NCBI GenBank assembly: GCA_002405995.1
Contig: DHMW01000077.1
Location: 1-23,827 of the forward strand
Source: Oscillospiraceae bacterium UBA4632
GTDB lineage: Bacteria; Bacillota; Clostridia; Oscillospirales; Oscillospiraceae
Direction of reading: 5' to 3'
Length of the DNA stretch: 23,827 bases
Shown here in pieces: positions 1-6,965 of this stretch. Under the pieces are notes generated by a model. The model had not been told where the DNA came from, made no database searches, and worked only from the letters and a program-made list of their open reading frames with translations. The position numbers and the translations under genes were made by a program. Numbering within the stretch: the first letter of the stretch is position 1; every line of letters starts with the position of its first letter.

Positions 1-464
1 CGCGCGGAGATGGGGATGATGGCATCGAACGCATACGCCCCGCTGTACGCCGCAATGACGGCGAGCAGCTCGTCCTTTTTCTCGACGGTGTCGATCTTGT
101 TGATGCACAGGATCGCCGGCAGGTGAGACTGCCTGATCTTTTCGATCAGCTCCGCCTCAGGGATGCCGACGTGCGCCACCGGCTCGACGAGCAGCAGCAC
201 CGCGTCCACGTCCGCAATGGATTCGCGCGTGACCTTGACCATATAGTCGCCCAGGCGGTTGCGCGCCTTGTGGAAGCCCGGCGTGTCGAGCAGCACAAAC
301 TGCGTGTCGCCGCGGTTCACCACGCCATAGATGCGGTTGCGCGTGGTCTGCGGCTTATTGGACACGATGGCGATCTTCTCGCCCACGAGGGCATTGGTCA
401 GGCTGGATTTGCCGACGTTCGGCCGCCCGCAGACGGTGACCATAGCGGTTTTCGTTTTGTTCAT
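1..464 (-). CDS. era: GTPase Era, 3' part outside window
   Basis: Era is a membrane-associated Ras-like GTPase that binds the 3' end of 16S rRNA and assists 30S subunit assembly. The 154 residues visible are the N-terminal GTPase domain: P-loop GRPNVGKSS at about residues 13-21, the switch segment with PQTTRN, the G3 motif DTPG followed by FHK, and the G4 motif NKID at about 120. The C-terminal KH domain, which would make up the remaining half of a protein of about 300 residues, lies beyond base 1. ATG at 464 has an upstream GAGG. It follows ybeY by 79 bases on the same strand, so it is probably the distal gene of the yqfC-yqfD-phoH-ybeY-era group, although no promoter or terminator could be placed in that gap. 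Identity is seen directly from motifs; the partial state is due only to the window edge. Confidence 0.96.
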   Translation of the reverse strand, partial: MNKTKTAMVTVCGRPNVGKSSLTNALVGEKIAIVSNKPQTTRNRIYGVVNRGDTQFVLLDTPGFHKARNRLGDYMVKVTRESIADVDAVLLLVEPVAHVGIPEAELIEKIRQSHLPAILCINKIDTVEKKDELLAVIAAYSGAYAFDAIIPISA

Positions 465-543
465 AGGTGATCCTCAACTTTCTTTTGTGTTGAACTTTAT
501 TCTATCGTTTTCCCATCAAAGGGCCTGTACACTTTTTGTGCGC

Positions 544-1035
544 CTATCGCTCGAGTTCGAGCAGCTTCATAATCGCCTCTTCATGCTCTCTCATCTGCGC
601 CTTCATGGGTCCCTCGTCCAGATGGTCGTAGCCCAGCAGGTGGAGCACCGAGTGCGTCACAAGGTAGGCGAGCTCGCGGCGGTTCGGGTGGCCGTATTCC
701 TTCGCCTGCGCGGCGACGCGCTCGAGCGAGATGACCATATCGCCGAGCGGGACCAGCCCCGTGCCGGGGTCGGCGTCCGCTCTGTCCGGCAGCTCGCCGG
801 GGGAAAGCTCGAACATCGGAAAGCTCAGCACATCCGTCGCGCGGTCCACGCCGCGCATCTCGCGGTTGATCTCATGGATGGTCTTGTCGTCCGTCAGCCG
901 CACATCGATCTCGCAGGGAAAATCCACCCCCTCGGCGGCGAGCGCCGTGCGGATGACCCTGCGGATAAAGGCGCGCTTGCCCTCGCTCACGCCGGGCACG
1001 TCCGACGTGACGGGAAGATAATGTCTCTTTGCCAT
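544..1035 (-). CDS. ybeY: endoribonuclease YbeY (rRNA maturation factor)
   Basis: YbeY is a zinc-dependent single-strand endoribonuclease involved in 16S rRNA 3'-end maturation and ribosome quality control. The 163-residue product carries the family signature near the C-terminus, THSVLHLLGYDH, giving the H-x3-H-x5-H metal triad, and the upstream DVLSFP motif. Length is normal for the family. I chose ATG at 1035 rather than the GTG one codon earlier. It overlaps the phoH stop by one base (TGATG), and a GAGG box lies about 8 bases upstream, which implies translational coupling to phoH. The phoH-ybeY-era order is the usual Firmicute arrangement. Function is from family knowledge. Confidence 0.96.
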   Translation of the reverse strand: MAKRHYLPVTSDVPGVSEGKRAFIRRVIRTALAAEGVDFPCEIDVRLTDDKTIHEINREMRGVDRATDVLSFPMFELSPGELPDRADADPGTGLVPLGDMVISLERVAAQAKEYGHPNRRELAYLVTHSVLHLLGYDHLDEGPMKAQMREHEEAIMKLLELER

Positions 1036-2006
1036 CACTTTTTCCTCTTTTCGCTGCGCGCGGACTCATAGTCCGCATACGCCTTGATGATGCGCTGGAC
1101 CATCACATGGCGCACCACGTCCTGCTCGCCAAGCTCACAGATGCCGATGCCCTCCACGTTCCTCAGCACGCGCACCGCCTGCTTCAGCCCGCTGAGCTTG
1201 TCCGCCGGCAGGTCGATCTGCGTAGCGTCGCCGGTGATGACCATTTTCGAGCCGAAGCCCATGCGCGTTAAAAACATCTTCATCTGCTCGCAGGAGGTGT
1301 TCTGCGCCTCGTCGAGGATGATGAAGCTGTCGTCCAGCGTGCGGCCGCGCATATAGGCGAGCGGCGCGACCTCGATATTACCGCGTTCCAGATATTTCTG
1401 ATATGTTTCCGCGCCGAGCATGTCGAACAGCGCGTCGTACAGCGGACGCAGGTACGGGTCCACCTTGCTTTGCAGGTCGCCCGGCAGAAAGCCCAGGCGC
1501 TCGCCCGCCTCGACCGCGGGGCGCGTTAAAATGATGCGGTTGATCTTCCGCTCGCGGAACGCCGCGACCGCCGCGGCGACGGCAAGGTACGTCTTGCCCG
1601 TGCCGGCGGGGCCGACGCCGATGGTCACGGTGTTTTTTACGATGGATTCGACATACTGCTTCTGTCCCAGCGTTTTGGGCTTGATGGGGCGGCCCTTGGA
1701 GCTGATGCAGATCACGTCCTGCGTCAGCTCGCTGATGCGCTCCTCCTGCCCCGCGCGCACGAGCGAGATCACGTAGCGCACATTCTGCTCGGTGATCGGC
1801 TCGCCGCGGTTTGAGACCGTCAAAAGCGCGGAAAGCGCCTTGCAGGCGAGCATCGTATCCTCCGGCTCGCCGTTCACGCGCAGCTCGCCCTCGCGGTTCG
1901 AAACGGTGACCCTGAACTCTGCTTCGATCAGCCGCACGTTCTCGTCAAACGAGCCGAATAAATTCACCGCCTGTTCCATGCGCTCGATGCTGATGCGCTG
2001 CTCCAT
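1035..2006 (-). CDS. phoH: PhoH-family ATPase (PhoH/PhoL)
   Basis: This is a cytoplasmic P-loop ATPase of the PhoH family, thought to act in RNA metabolism and found next to ybeY in most bacteria. The 323-residue protein has a small N-terminal domain (about 1-105) and an ATPase core with Walker A GPAGTGKT at residues 132-139 and Walker B FIILDEAQN. An open frame extends 11 codons further upstream, but ATG at 2006 is preferred because AGGAGGG sits about 9 bases before it. The start lies 4 bases after the yqfD stop, so the two are probably translated from one message, and the RBS lies inside the end of yqfD. The exact substrate of PhoH proteins is not established. Confidence 0.94.
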   Translation of the reverse strand: MEQRISIERMEQAVNLFGSFDENVRLIEAEFRVTVSNREGELRVNGEPEDTMLACKALSALLTVSNRGEPITEQNVRYVISLVRAGQEERISELTQDVICISSKGRPIKPKTLGQKQYVESIVKNTVTIGVGPAGTGKTYLAVAAAVAAFRERKINRIILTRPAVEAGERLGFLPGDLQSKVDPYLRPLYDALFDMLGAETYQKYLERGNIEVAPLAYMRGRTLDDSFIILDEAQNTSCEQMKMFLTRMGFGSKMVITGDATQIDLPADKLSGLKQAVRVLRNVEGIGICELGEQDVVRHVMVQRIIKAYADYESARSEKRKK

Positions 2007-2010
2007 GCTG

Positions 2011-3240
2011 TCATCCCTCCTGATGCTGTCCGTTGTCAACGATCACAATGGGCGTTTCCACGCCGATCTGCTCCAGGCATTCGGCGCTGAGCGTCACCAG
2101 CAGGTACTCTCCCTGCACGGCAGAGGCGATCCGCTCGCCCGTCACGCTGCCGTCCTTCCCGATGAGGGAGGCGAGATATTCCTCCAGCACCGCCCGGCCG
2201 CGCCCCTCCGCTTCCTCGCGCGTGCGGGTGCAGCTCTGCGTCTCGCAGATGAGACGCTCCTCCGTCTCCCACGTGACGGGCAGGGAGAAAATACCGAAAA
2301 GTGTCCATTGTGTTTGATTCTTTATTTTATCACAGTCACCGTCCAGAATGCTACTCCCTTTTGCGCCAATTTTCAGACGATTTTCGCCCCAGAGCAGGGC
2401 ATAGCTGTGCTCCTTCTCCCCGGTGTACCGCTTTTCCTCCCATCGCAGCGGGATATAAACGCTCAGCTCGTACCACGTGCGCGCCCACACCTCGCCCTTG
2501 CCGGCCAGAAAGCGCGTCGATACGCTCGGATGCTCCGTGCCACCGGTATCCACCACGCCTGCAATAAGCAGCTGCCCGCGCTGCACGCTCGCGCCGGGCA
2601 GCACCCTTTTCTCCCCGTCGAGCGCACGCACCTTTGTCACGAGCCCCGCGCGGCGGGCGACCACATTGGTCGGCGCTTTTTCATTGACCCGCTCGGGCGG
2701 GCGGACGCGCTCGCGCACCTGCACATACGCGCGGCAGCCGCGCACATTGACTCCGATCCAGCACAGATCGCGCAGCTCCGGCAGCACGCGGTTGCACAGC
2801 TCCTGCGTGTCGAAGGAATAAACGGGCGTGCCGCGATGCACGCCCTGCTCGCGCAGCGCGCGCAGGATGCGCTCCGTCGGCACCGTTTCGTTGCCCGTGA
2901 CCTCAAAGTCCCAGATGAACAGCGAGTTGACCGCCAGCAGCGCGGCGCAGAGCGCCAGCCCCGCCAGCAGCGCATAGCGGCGGCGAAACCGCGCAAGGAA
3001 AAACGGCGCGCCCTCCGCGCGCTCCACCGTCAGATCCGCGCCGATGCCCTCCGCCGCGCGGCGCAGCGCGCGCAGATCCCGCCGCGCAACGCAGAGCGAC
3101 AGCTCCGCCGCGCTCAGCCATCTCACATCCCAGAATTCAATGCCGCGCGCCGAGCAGAGGTTCAGCACCCGCTCGGGATACGCGCTCTGCGCGCGCACGC
3201 GCACGCTGCCGCGCAGCAGCTTGACCGCTCTTTTCAGCAT
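2011..3240 (-). CDS. yqfD: sporulation protein YqfD
   Basis: YqfD is a membrane protein made in the mother cell during sporulation in Bacillus and Clostridia. Its biochemical role is unclear. The 409-residue product fits the family in length and plan: a basic, mostly alpha/beta N-terminal part (1-88), one transmembrane segment at about 89-110, and a long extracytoplasmic region that starts with a POTRA/FtsQ-like stretch (FEVTGNETVP, then residues up to about 190). GAGGGATGT precedes the ATG, whose distance to the yqfC stop is only 7 bases. It lies between yqfC and phoH, as in Bacillus subtilis, where yqfC-yqfD is under sigma-E control. Confidence 0.93.
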   Translation of the reverse strand: MLKRAVKLLRGSVRVRAQSAYPERVLNLCSARGIEFWDVRWLSAAELSLCVARRDLRALRRAAEGIGADLTVERAEGAPFFLARFRRRYALLAGLALCAALLAVNSLFIWDFEVTGNETVPTERILRALREQGVHRGTPVYSFDTQELCNRVLPELRDLCWIGVNVRGCRAYVQVRERVRPPERVNEKAPTNVVARRAGLVTKVRALDGEKRVLPGASVQRGQLLIAGVVDTGGTEHPSVSTRFLAGKGEVWARTWYELSVYIPLRWEEKRYTGEKEHSYALLWGENRLKIGAKGSSILDGDCDKIKNQTQWTLFGIFSLPVTWETEERLICETQSCTRTREEAEGRGRAVLEEYLASLIGKDGSVTGERIASAVQGEYLLVTLSAECLEQIGVETPIVIVDNGQHQEG

Positions 3241-3247
3241 ACATCCC

Positions 3248-3532
3248 TCATCTCACAAACTCCACCGCGTCGATCCTGCCGGAGATGCGCACCTCCGCGT
3301 CCGTCATGCTGCGCAGCGTCAGCTCCTCCCCGCGCACGCGCAGAATGAGCGTGCCCGCGCTCACGTCGATGCTCTCCGTGCCGTAGGACAAAATGCCGCC
3401 GTGTCCCTCGAGCAGCAGCTGCCGGTCGCCCAGCAGCTCCAGATGGCAAAGCCCCGCCACGATATCCGCAGGCAGGTCAAACAGCTCCGCCGCACGCGTC
3501 AGCACGCGCTGCGGCCGCTCGTTCCGCCCCAT
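3248..3532 (-). CDS. yqfC: sporulation protein YqfC
   Basis: A 94-residue protein of the YqfC family, a small sporulation-associated protein of unknown mechanism. Visible family features are the N-terminal basic segment, the LFDLPADIV stretch, the central hydrophobic beta-rich segment around ELLGDRQLLLEGH, and a C-terminal part ending in GRIDAVEF. It is the first gene of the minus-strand operon that continues with yqfD, phoH, ybeY and era. ATG at 3532 has a long purine-rich ribosome binding site (GGGAGGGGGGG) about 10 bases upstream. A sigma-E-like promoter is seen just upstream at 3566-3594. Confidence 0.92.
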   Translation of the reverse strand: MGRNERPQRVLTRAAELFDLPADIVAGLCHLELLGDRQLLLEGHGGILSYGTESIDVSAGTLILRVRGEELTLRSMTDAEVRISGRIDAVEFVR

Positions 3533-3565
3533 CGTTCTTTTTCCCCCCCTCCCATCTTTGCGAAC

Positions 3566-3594
3566 AGCCTATGCGCCGCCGCGCGCGGATTTGC
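3566..3594 (-). promoter_or_regulatory. sigma-E-type promoter for yqfC
   Basis: On the minus strand, GCAAATC (3588-3594) and CATAGGCT (3566-3573) are separated by 14 bases. This agrees with the Bacillus sigma-E consensus (KMATATT, 14-15 bases, CATACAMT) at 5 of 7 and 6 of 8 positions, as I recall that consensus. yqfC is a sigma-E gene in Bacillus subtilis. The element is half of a mirror-image pair. Confidence 0.6.
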
Positions 3595-3635
3595 CTGTCC
3601 CGCAGGGGCAAGTTTGCCGCGCGCCGCGCATAGGC
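3567..3635. repeat. long inverted repeat between yqfC and ylbJ
   Basis: Arms start at GCCTATGCGC (3567) and end at GCGCATAGGC (3635), and continue inward through GC-rich sequence with few mismatches to the TTGCC/GGCAA pair around 3591-3611. The whole divergent region is thus close to a palindrome of about 69 bases. Each outer arm carries the -10 element of the outward-facing promoter. Confidence 0.85.
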
Positions 3636-3636
3636 T
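3608..3636 (+). promoter_or_regulatory. sigma-E-type promoter for ylbJ
   Basis: On the plus strand, GCAAGTT (3608-3614) and CATAGGCT (3629-3636) are separated by 14 bases. This is the mirror copy of the yqfC promoter on the other strand. The predicted start near 3643 leaves only a short leader before the strong ribosome binding site at 3645-3655. ylbJ is mother-cell expressed under sigma-E in Bacillus subtilis, which supports the call. Confidence 0.6.
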
Positions 3637-3662
3637 TGCCGTAGAAAAGGGGGTGAGCGAGG

Positions 3663-4598
3663 GTGGACCGGCGTTCTCTGCCGCTGCTCGGCGCGGCGCT
3701 TTTCTGCCTGCTGGCGCTGCTGCTCGCGCCGGACGCGGGCGCGCAGGCGGCGCGCGGCGCCCTTGCGCTGTGCTGCGAAACCGTCATCCCCGCACTGTTT
3801 CCGTTCTTTGTGCTCTCATCGCTGCTGGTGTCCTGCGGCGCGGGCGAGCTGCTCGCACCGCTGCTTGCGCCGCTGATGCGCCCGCTCTTCGGCTTATCCG
3901 GCGCAGGCGCCGCCGCGCTGGCGCTTGGCCTGTGCGGCGGGTATCCCGTCGGCGCGCGGACGAGCGCGGAGCTTGTTTCCTCCGGCGCGGTCGAGCGCGA
4001 GGAGGGCGAGCGGCTGCTGATCTTCTGCAACAACGCCGGTCCCGGCTTCCTGCTGGGCATCTGCGGCGGTGCGGTGTTTCACTCGCCGCGTGCGGGCGCG
4101 GCGCTGTACCTGATCCACGCGGCATCGGCGCTGTGCTCCGGCATCCTGCTCTGCCGCGCGCTGCCGCCGCTGCCGCCCGAAGCGCGCCGGCGCGTACAGC
4201 AGCCCCGCCGCGATCTGTCCGCCGCGTTCCCGGCGGCGGTGCAGGGCGCGCTCGCAGGCGTTCTGAACGTCTGCGCGTTCGTGGTGTTTTTCACGGTGCT
4301 CTCGCATCTGCTGCTGCGCTTTCTGCCCGCGCCGCTCGCCCTGCCGCTGCCGCGCGCCGCGCTGCTCGGTGTTCTGGAGCTGACGAGCGGCGTCACGGCG
4401 CTGCCGGATTCCCGTTCGGGCTTTCTCCTCTGCGCAGCGATGCTCGGCTGGGGCGGGTGGAGCGTCCACTGCCAAACTCTCGGCGCGCTCTCCGTCTCCC
4501 CTCTCACAGGCAGATACTACCTGCGCGGCAAGGCGGTGCAGTCGGCCCTTTCGCTGCTGCTGGCGCTGCCTGCGCTGCCGGTGCTGTTTCCGAAATAG
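3663..4598 (+). CDS. ylbJ: sporulation integral membrane protein YlbJ
   Basis: YlbJ is a polytopic membrane protein with nucleoside-recognition/Gate-type domains, needed for proper spore formation in Bacillus and made in the mother cell. The 311-residue product has about eight hydrophobic segments and the family motifs GGYPVGARTSAELV (near residue 95) and FCNNAGPGFLLG (near residue 120). These are the inverted-repeat Gate signatures. The start is GTG at 3663, chosen because AAAAGGGGGTGA, an excellent Shine-Dalgarno, ends about 8 bases upstream. It is divergent from yqfC and shares a symmetric promoter region with it. Local GC content is very high. The transported substrate, if any, is unknown. 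Confidence 0.9.
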   Translation: MDRRSLPLLGAALFCLLALLLAPDAGAQAARGALALCCETVIPALFPFFVLSSLLVSCGAGELLAPLLAPLMRPLFGLSGAGAAALALGLCGGYPVGARTSAELVSSGAVEREEGERLLIFCNNAGPGFLLGICGGAVFHSPRAGAALYLIHAASALCSGILLCRALPPLPPEARRRVQQPRRDLSAAFPAAVQGALAGVLNVCAFVVFFTVLSHLLLRFLPAPLALPLPRAALLGVLELTSGVTALPDSRSGFLLCAAMLGWGGWSVHCQTLGALSVSPLTGRYYLRGKAVQSALSLLLALPALPVLFPK

Positions 4599-4631
4599 GG
4601 AGGCAGGCGCCCGCGCGCCTGCCTCCCTATT
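4594..4631. terminator. bidirectional terminator between ylbJ and the vanW-like gene
   Basis: A perfect 17-bp stem (4594-4610 with 4615-4631) closed by a CCGC loop spans the ylbJ stop codon and lies 4 bases from the end of the convergent vanW-like gene. The outermost pairs are A/T, but a true T-run is missing on both sides, so termination strength is uncertain. Confidence 0.75.
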
Positions 4632-4635
4632 CCAG

Positions 4636-5457
4636 CTATTGTCCGTTCCCGCCCTGTTCAAGATAGGGCGAATACATCATCACCGCGTCGTTCACGGCGA
4701 CGGGCATTTCGGCAAGCAGATCACCCCGCAGGTCAAACGTCTGCCGGTAGAGCTCGTTGTGGCGGATGTAGCCGCCCCAGTACTGCGCGCGCATCTCGTG
4801 GTCGCGCTCAACGACCTCGTAGCGCTCGGTCGGCTCGGCGCTCACGCGCCACTCGCCCGCAAGATCCGTTTCGCCGACGCGGACGCGCAGCTGGTAGGTC
4901 TCCTGCGTGTCGTTGCGGATCATCAGGTCGAGATAGGGGTAAAAGCAGGTCGCGCCGCTGCCGAAGGGCTGCGTGCGGTTCGCGTCGGGAAAGACGTCGT
5001 AGCCGTGGCGGTGGCGCTCGACGACCGTGAGCGGCGTGTGCAGCGTCATCCAGTAGATGAGGTTCGAGAGCTGGCAGAGCCCGCCGCCAACGGCTGACAG
5101 ATAGCCGCCGTTGCGCAGGATCATGCCGGGAAGATAGCCCTTTTTCGCCGTCGGCTTCCCGATGAGGTACCAGTAGCTCATCGTTTCGCCCGGGCGCAGC
5201 AGCAGCCCGTCGAGCCGCGCGCAGGCAAGGCGGAGATTCGTCACCTTATTGCGCTGGAGCTGCATATCGACATCCTTGAGCCTGCGCATGAGCGGCGTAT
5301 GGTGGGAAAATGCCCGATACGTCAAGTCTTTCCCGCTGCGCTCGCGCGCAAACTGCTTCCGCATGGAAAGCCAGGCAAGCCTGCGCTGCGCGCTGAAATA
5401 CGCGCCGCCAAGCTTCAGCCGCAGGCCGGAGCGCTTTTTCGGTTCACGGACGGTCAT
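4636..5457 (-). CDS. VanW family protein
   Basis: A 273-residue VanW-family protein. The family is named after an accessory gene of VanB-type glycopeptide resistance, but most members lie outside resistance clusters and their function is unknown. The core signature is present: LRPGETMSYWYLIG, the glycine-rich GYLSAVGGGLCQLSNLIYW at about residues 120-145, and HRHGYDVFP. The N-terminus is strongly basic and no clear signal peptide is seen. ATG at 5457 was chosen over an upstream ATG because GGGGAGGG precedes it. No van ligase, dehydrogenase or two-component genes are nearby, so nothing in the context points to glycopeptide resistance. It follows the XRE regulator gene by 82 bases on the same strand. 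Confidence 0.88.
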   Translation of the reverse strand: MTVREPKKRSGLRLKLGGAYFSAQRRLAWLSMRKQFARERSGKDLTYRAFSHHTPLMRRLKDVDMQLQRNKVTNLRLACARLDGLLLRPGETMSYWYLIGKPTAKKGYLPGMILRNGGYLSAVGGGLCQLSNLIYWMTLHTPLTVVERHRHGYDVFPDANRTQPFGSGATCFYPYLDLMIRNDTQETYQLRVRVGETDLAGEWRVSAEPTERYEVVERDHEMRAQYWGGYIRHNELYRQTFDLRGDLLAEMPVAVNDAVMMYSPYLEQGGNGQ

Positions 5458-5539
5458 ACGCTTCCCTCCCCTGTTTTTCTGCTTTGATAGACGCAAAACG
5501 GCGGAAAAAGGTTCCTGACTTTCGCGGGTTTCCGTAAAA

Positions 5540-6316
5540 TCATTCCACTTCCTTCAAAAGTGAGCCGACCCAGTCGCGCTCGGGCTCAAACAGTGCGATC
5601 AGTTCGCGCGCCTTCGCCTTCTCGGCGTCTGCCTTGTCCGCTTCGCCTTCACCCTCGTAATACGCCGCGATCTCGCGCATCATGCCCACCATCATCTCCA
5701 GGCAGACCCACTTCTGCGCGTTGGCGGCGTCGTACTTGTCCTTTCCCCTGAGCGCCTCCGCCGCAGCGGACAGCTTGGTAAAATAGATCTCAGGGATGCG
5801 CTCGAGCGTTGCCTTTGCAAACTCATGCTCTCCCTTGCGCGCGTAGGCGCCCGCCAGAAAGCGCAGCGCGTCATAGCGCACATCGTCAAGGTGCGCATCG
5901 CCCTCCGCGCTCTCCGCCAGCTTCGATGCAATGGTGATAATCTCGTCGTTTTCCTCCGCAAAATCCAGCGTATAGAGATAGTTGTTAAGCAGGATGGCGT
6001 TCTGTGGAAAGCGCTCCAGTCCTTTTTGCAGAATGGCGCGGCTTTTGAGCCGGTCGCTCTCGCGGCATTCCCATGACGCGCGGCAGATCTCCATCACTTC
6101 GTTTTCCAGTTCGCTGCGGTCATAGCCGAACAGCTCGTCGATGGTCGTGTCGAACACGGCCGCGAGCGCAGGCAGGAGCGAAACGTCCGGTGCGCTCAGA
6201 TGATTCTCCCACTTGCTCACGGCCTGCGGCGAAACGTGCAGCCGCTCGGCAAGTCCCTCCTGCGTCATTCCGCGTGCGCGGCGCAGCGCGCGGATCTGCG
6301 TTCCCAGTTCTTTCAT
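5540..6316 (-). CDS. XRE-family transcriptional regulator with helical C-terminal domain
   Basis: A 258-residue DNA-binding protein. Residues about 5-60 form a Cro/CI helix-turn-helix (GMTQEGLAERLHVSPQAVSKW, ending in the typical TTIDELFGY). The remaining roughly 190 residues are helical and resemble TPR-like repeats, as in many clostridial regulators of this kind, and could sense a ligand or peptide. ATG at 6316 has GGAG about 9 bases upstream; the frame is open further 5' but the sequence there is not protein-like. It lies between a GNAT gene and a vanW-like gene. Its targets cannot be read from the sequence, although a 10-bp palindrome sits just upstream of the start. Confidence 0.88.
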   Translation of the reverse strand: MKELGTQIRALRRARGMTQEGLAERLHVSPQAVSKWENHLSAPDVSLLPALAAVFDTTIDELFGYDRSELENEVMEICRASWECRESDRLKSRAILQKGLERFPQNAILLNNYLYTLDFAEENDEIITIASKLAESAEGDAHLDDVRYDALRFLAGAYARKGEHEFAKATLERIPEIYFTKLSAAAEALRGKDKYDAANAQKWVCLEMMVGMMREIAAYYEGEGEADKADAEKAKARELIALFEPERDWVGSLLKEVE

Positions 6317-6342
6317 CGTCTTCTTTCTCCTTGCGTCAAATT

Positions 6343-6352
6343 CCGGTACCGG
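6343..6352. promoter_or_regulatory. candidate operator upstream of the XRE gene
   Basis: A perfect 10-bp palindrome, CCGGTACCGG, lies 27 bases upstream of the XRE start codon, where an autoregulatory site would be expected. No -10/-35 pair could be fixed around it. This is positional inference only. Confidence 0.3.
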
Positions 6353-6427
6353 TAACGCCATTATCGCGCGCCGCAGGGCAGAAATCCACCGACCGTCCGG
6401 CAAGCGCGCCGCAACCGGCGGTTGACC

Positions 6428-6886
6428 TCACAGCGCCATCACATAGATCTGGCAGGGATTCCACGCATCCCACAGCGTCGGGAATACTTCAAACTCCCGA
6501 AAACCCAGCGCAAGGTAGAAGCGGTTCGTCGCGTCGTACTCGGGGTATTTTCCCATCTGCACGGTCTTGACCTGCAAGAAGGAGTAGCCGAGTTCCTTCG
6601 CCCGCCGCTTCGCTGCTTCAAAAAGTTTCCTGCCGACACCGCGGCGGTGGTATTCTTTCAAAACGCCCATGACGTAAAGCTCCGCCGTATCCTTCCCCGT
6701 TTCGCCAAGGTAAAGGAAGCCGACGGCATTTTCGCCGTCGAACGCGGCAAAAAACGGCTGCGGCGCGCTCTTTTCGATGTATTCCTCGCGCGCCTCTGAG
6801 ATGCCAAACCAGTCGGGCAGCGATTCTAAAATCGAACGCGTGATGCGCAGCTTGTCCGCAGGCGCAGTGATTTCTCTGATCTCCAT
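6428..6886 (-). CDS. GNAT family N-acetyltransferase
   Basis: A 152-residue acetyl-CoA-dependent N-acetyltransferase of the GNAT fold. The acetyl-CoA-binding motif A is seen as ELYVMGVLKEYHRRGVGRKL (about residues 69-88), with the pyrophosphate-binding RRGVGR loop, and the C-terminal FYLALGF motif B is present. The substrate cannot be deduced. ATG at 6886 has GGAG with good spacing. The gene sits just downstream of a strong palindromic terminator and upstream of the XRE regulator on the same strand. Confidence 0.9.
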   Translation of the reverse strand: MEIREITAPADKLRITRSILESLPDWFGISEAREEYIEKSAPQPFFAAFDGENAVGFLYLGETGKDTAELYVMGVLKEYHRRGVGRKLFEAAKRRAKELGYSFLQVKTVQMGKYPEYDATNRFYLALGFREFEVFPTLWDAWNPCQIYVMAL

Positions 6887-6919
6887 AGTTCTCCTTCTTA
6901 CGAAATAGTTCCATCTATG

Positions 6920-6953
6920 AAAAATGCAGCATGGCGCGCCATGCTGCATTTTT
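6920..6953. terminator. terminator at the end of the ABC transporter operon
   Basis: A perfect 34-bp palindrome with A5 at its left edge and T5 at its right edge. It forms a 15-bp stem with a GCGC loop, and read in either direction it ends in a T-run. It lies 13 bases past the stop of the last permease gene and before the GNAT gene. Confidence 0.9.
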
Positions 6954-6965
6954 GATGATTTTCGC

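Noticed and set aside
3044..4666. Open frame of 540 codons on the plus strand across yqfD, yqfC and ylbJ
   Set aside because: It is an Arg/Ala-rich GC shadow running antisense to yqfC/yqfD and out of frame with ylbJ. The real genes there have clear family motifs.
4636..5457. Glycopeptide resistance locus suggested by the VanW family name
   Set aside because: No vanA/B ligase, vanH, vanX or sensor-regulator genes are present, and VanW proteins are widespread without resistance.
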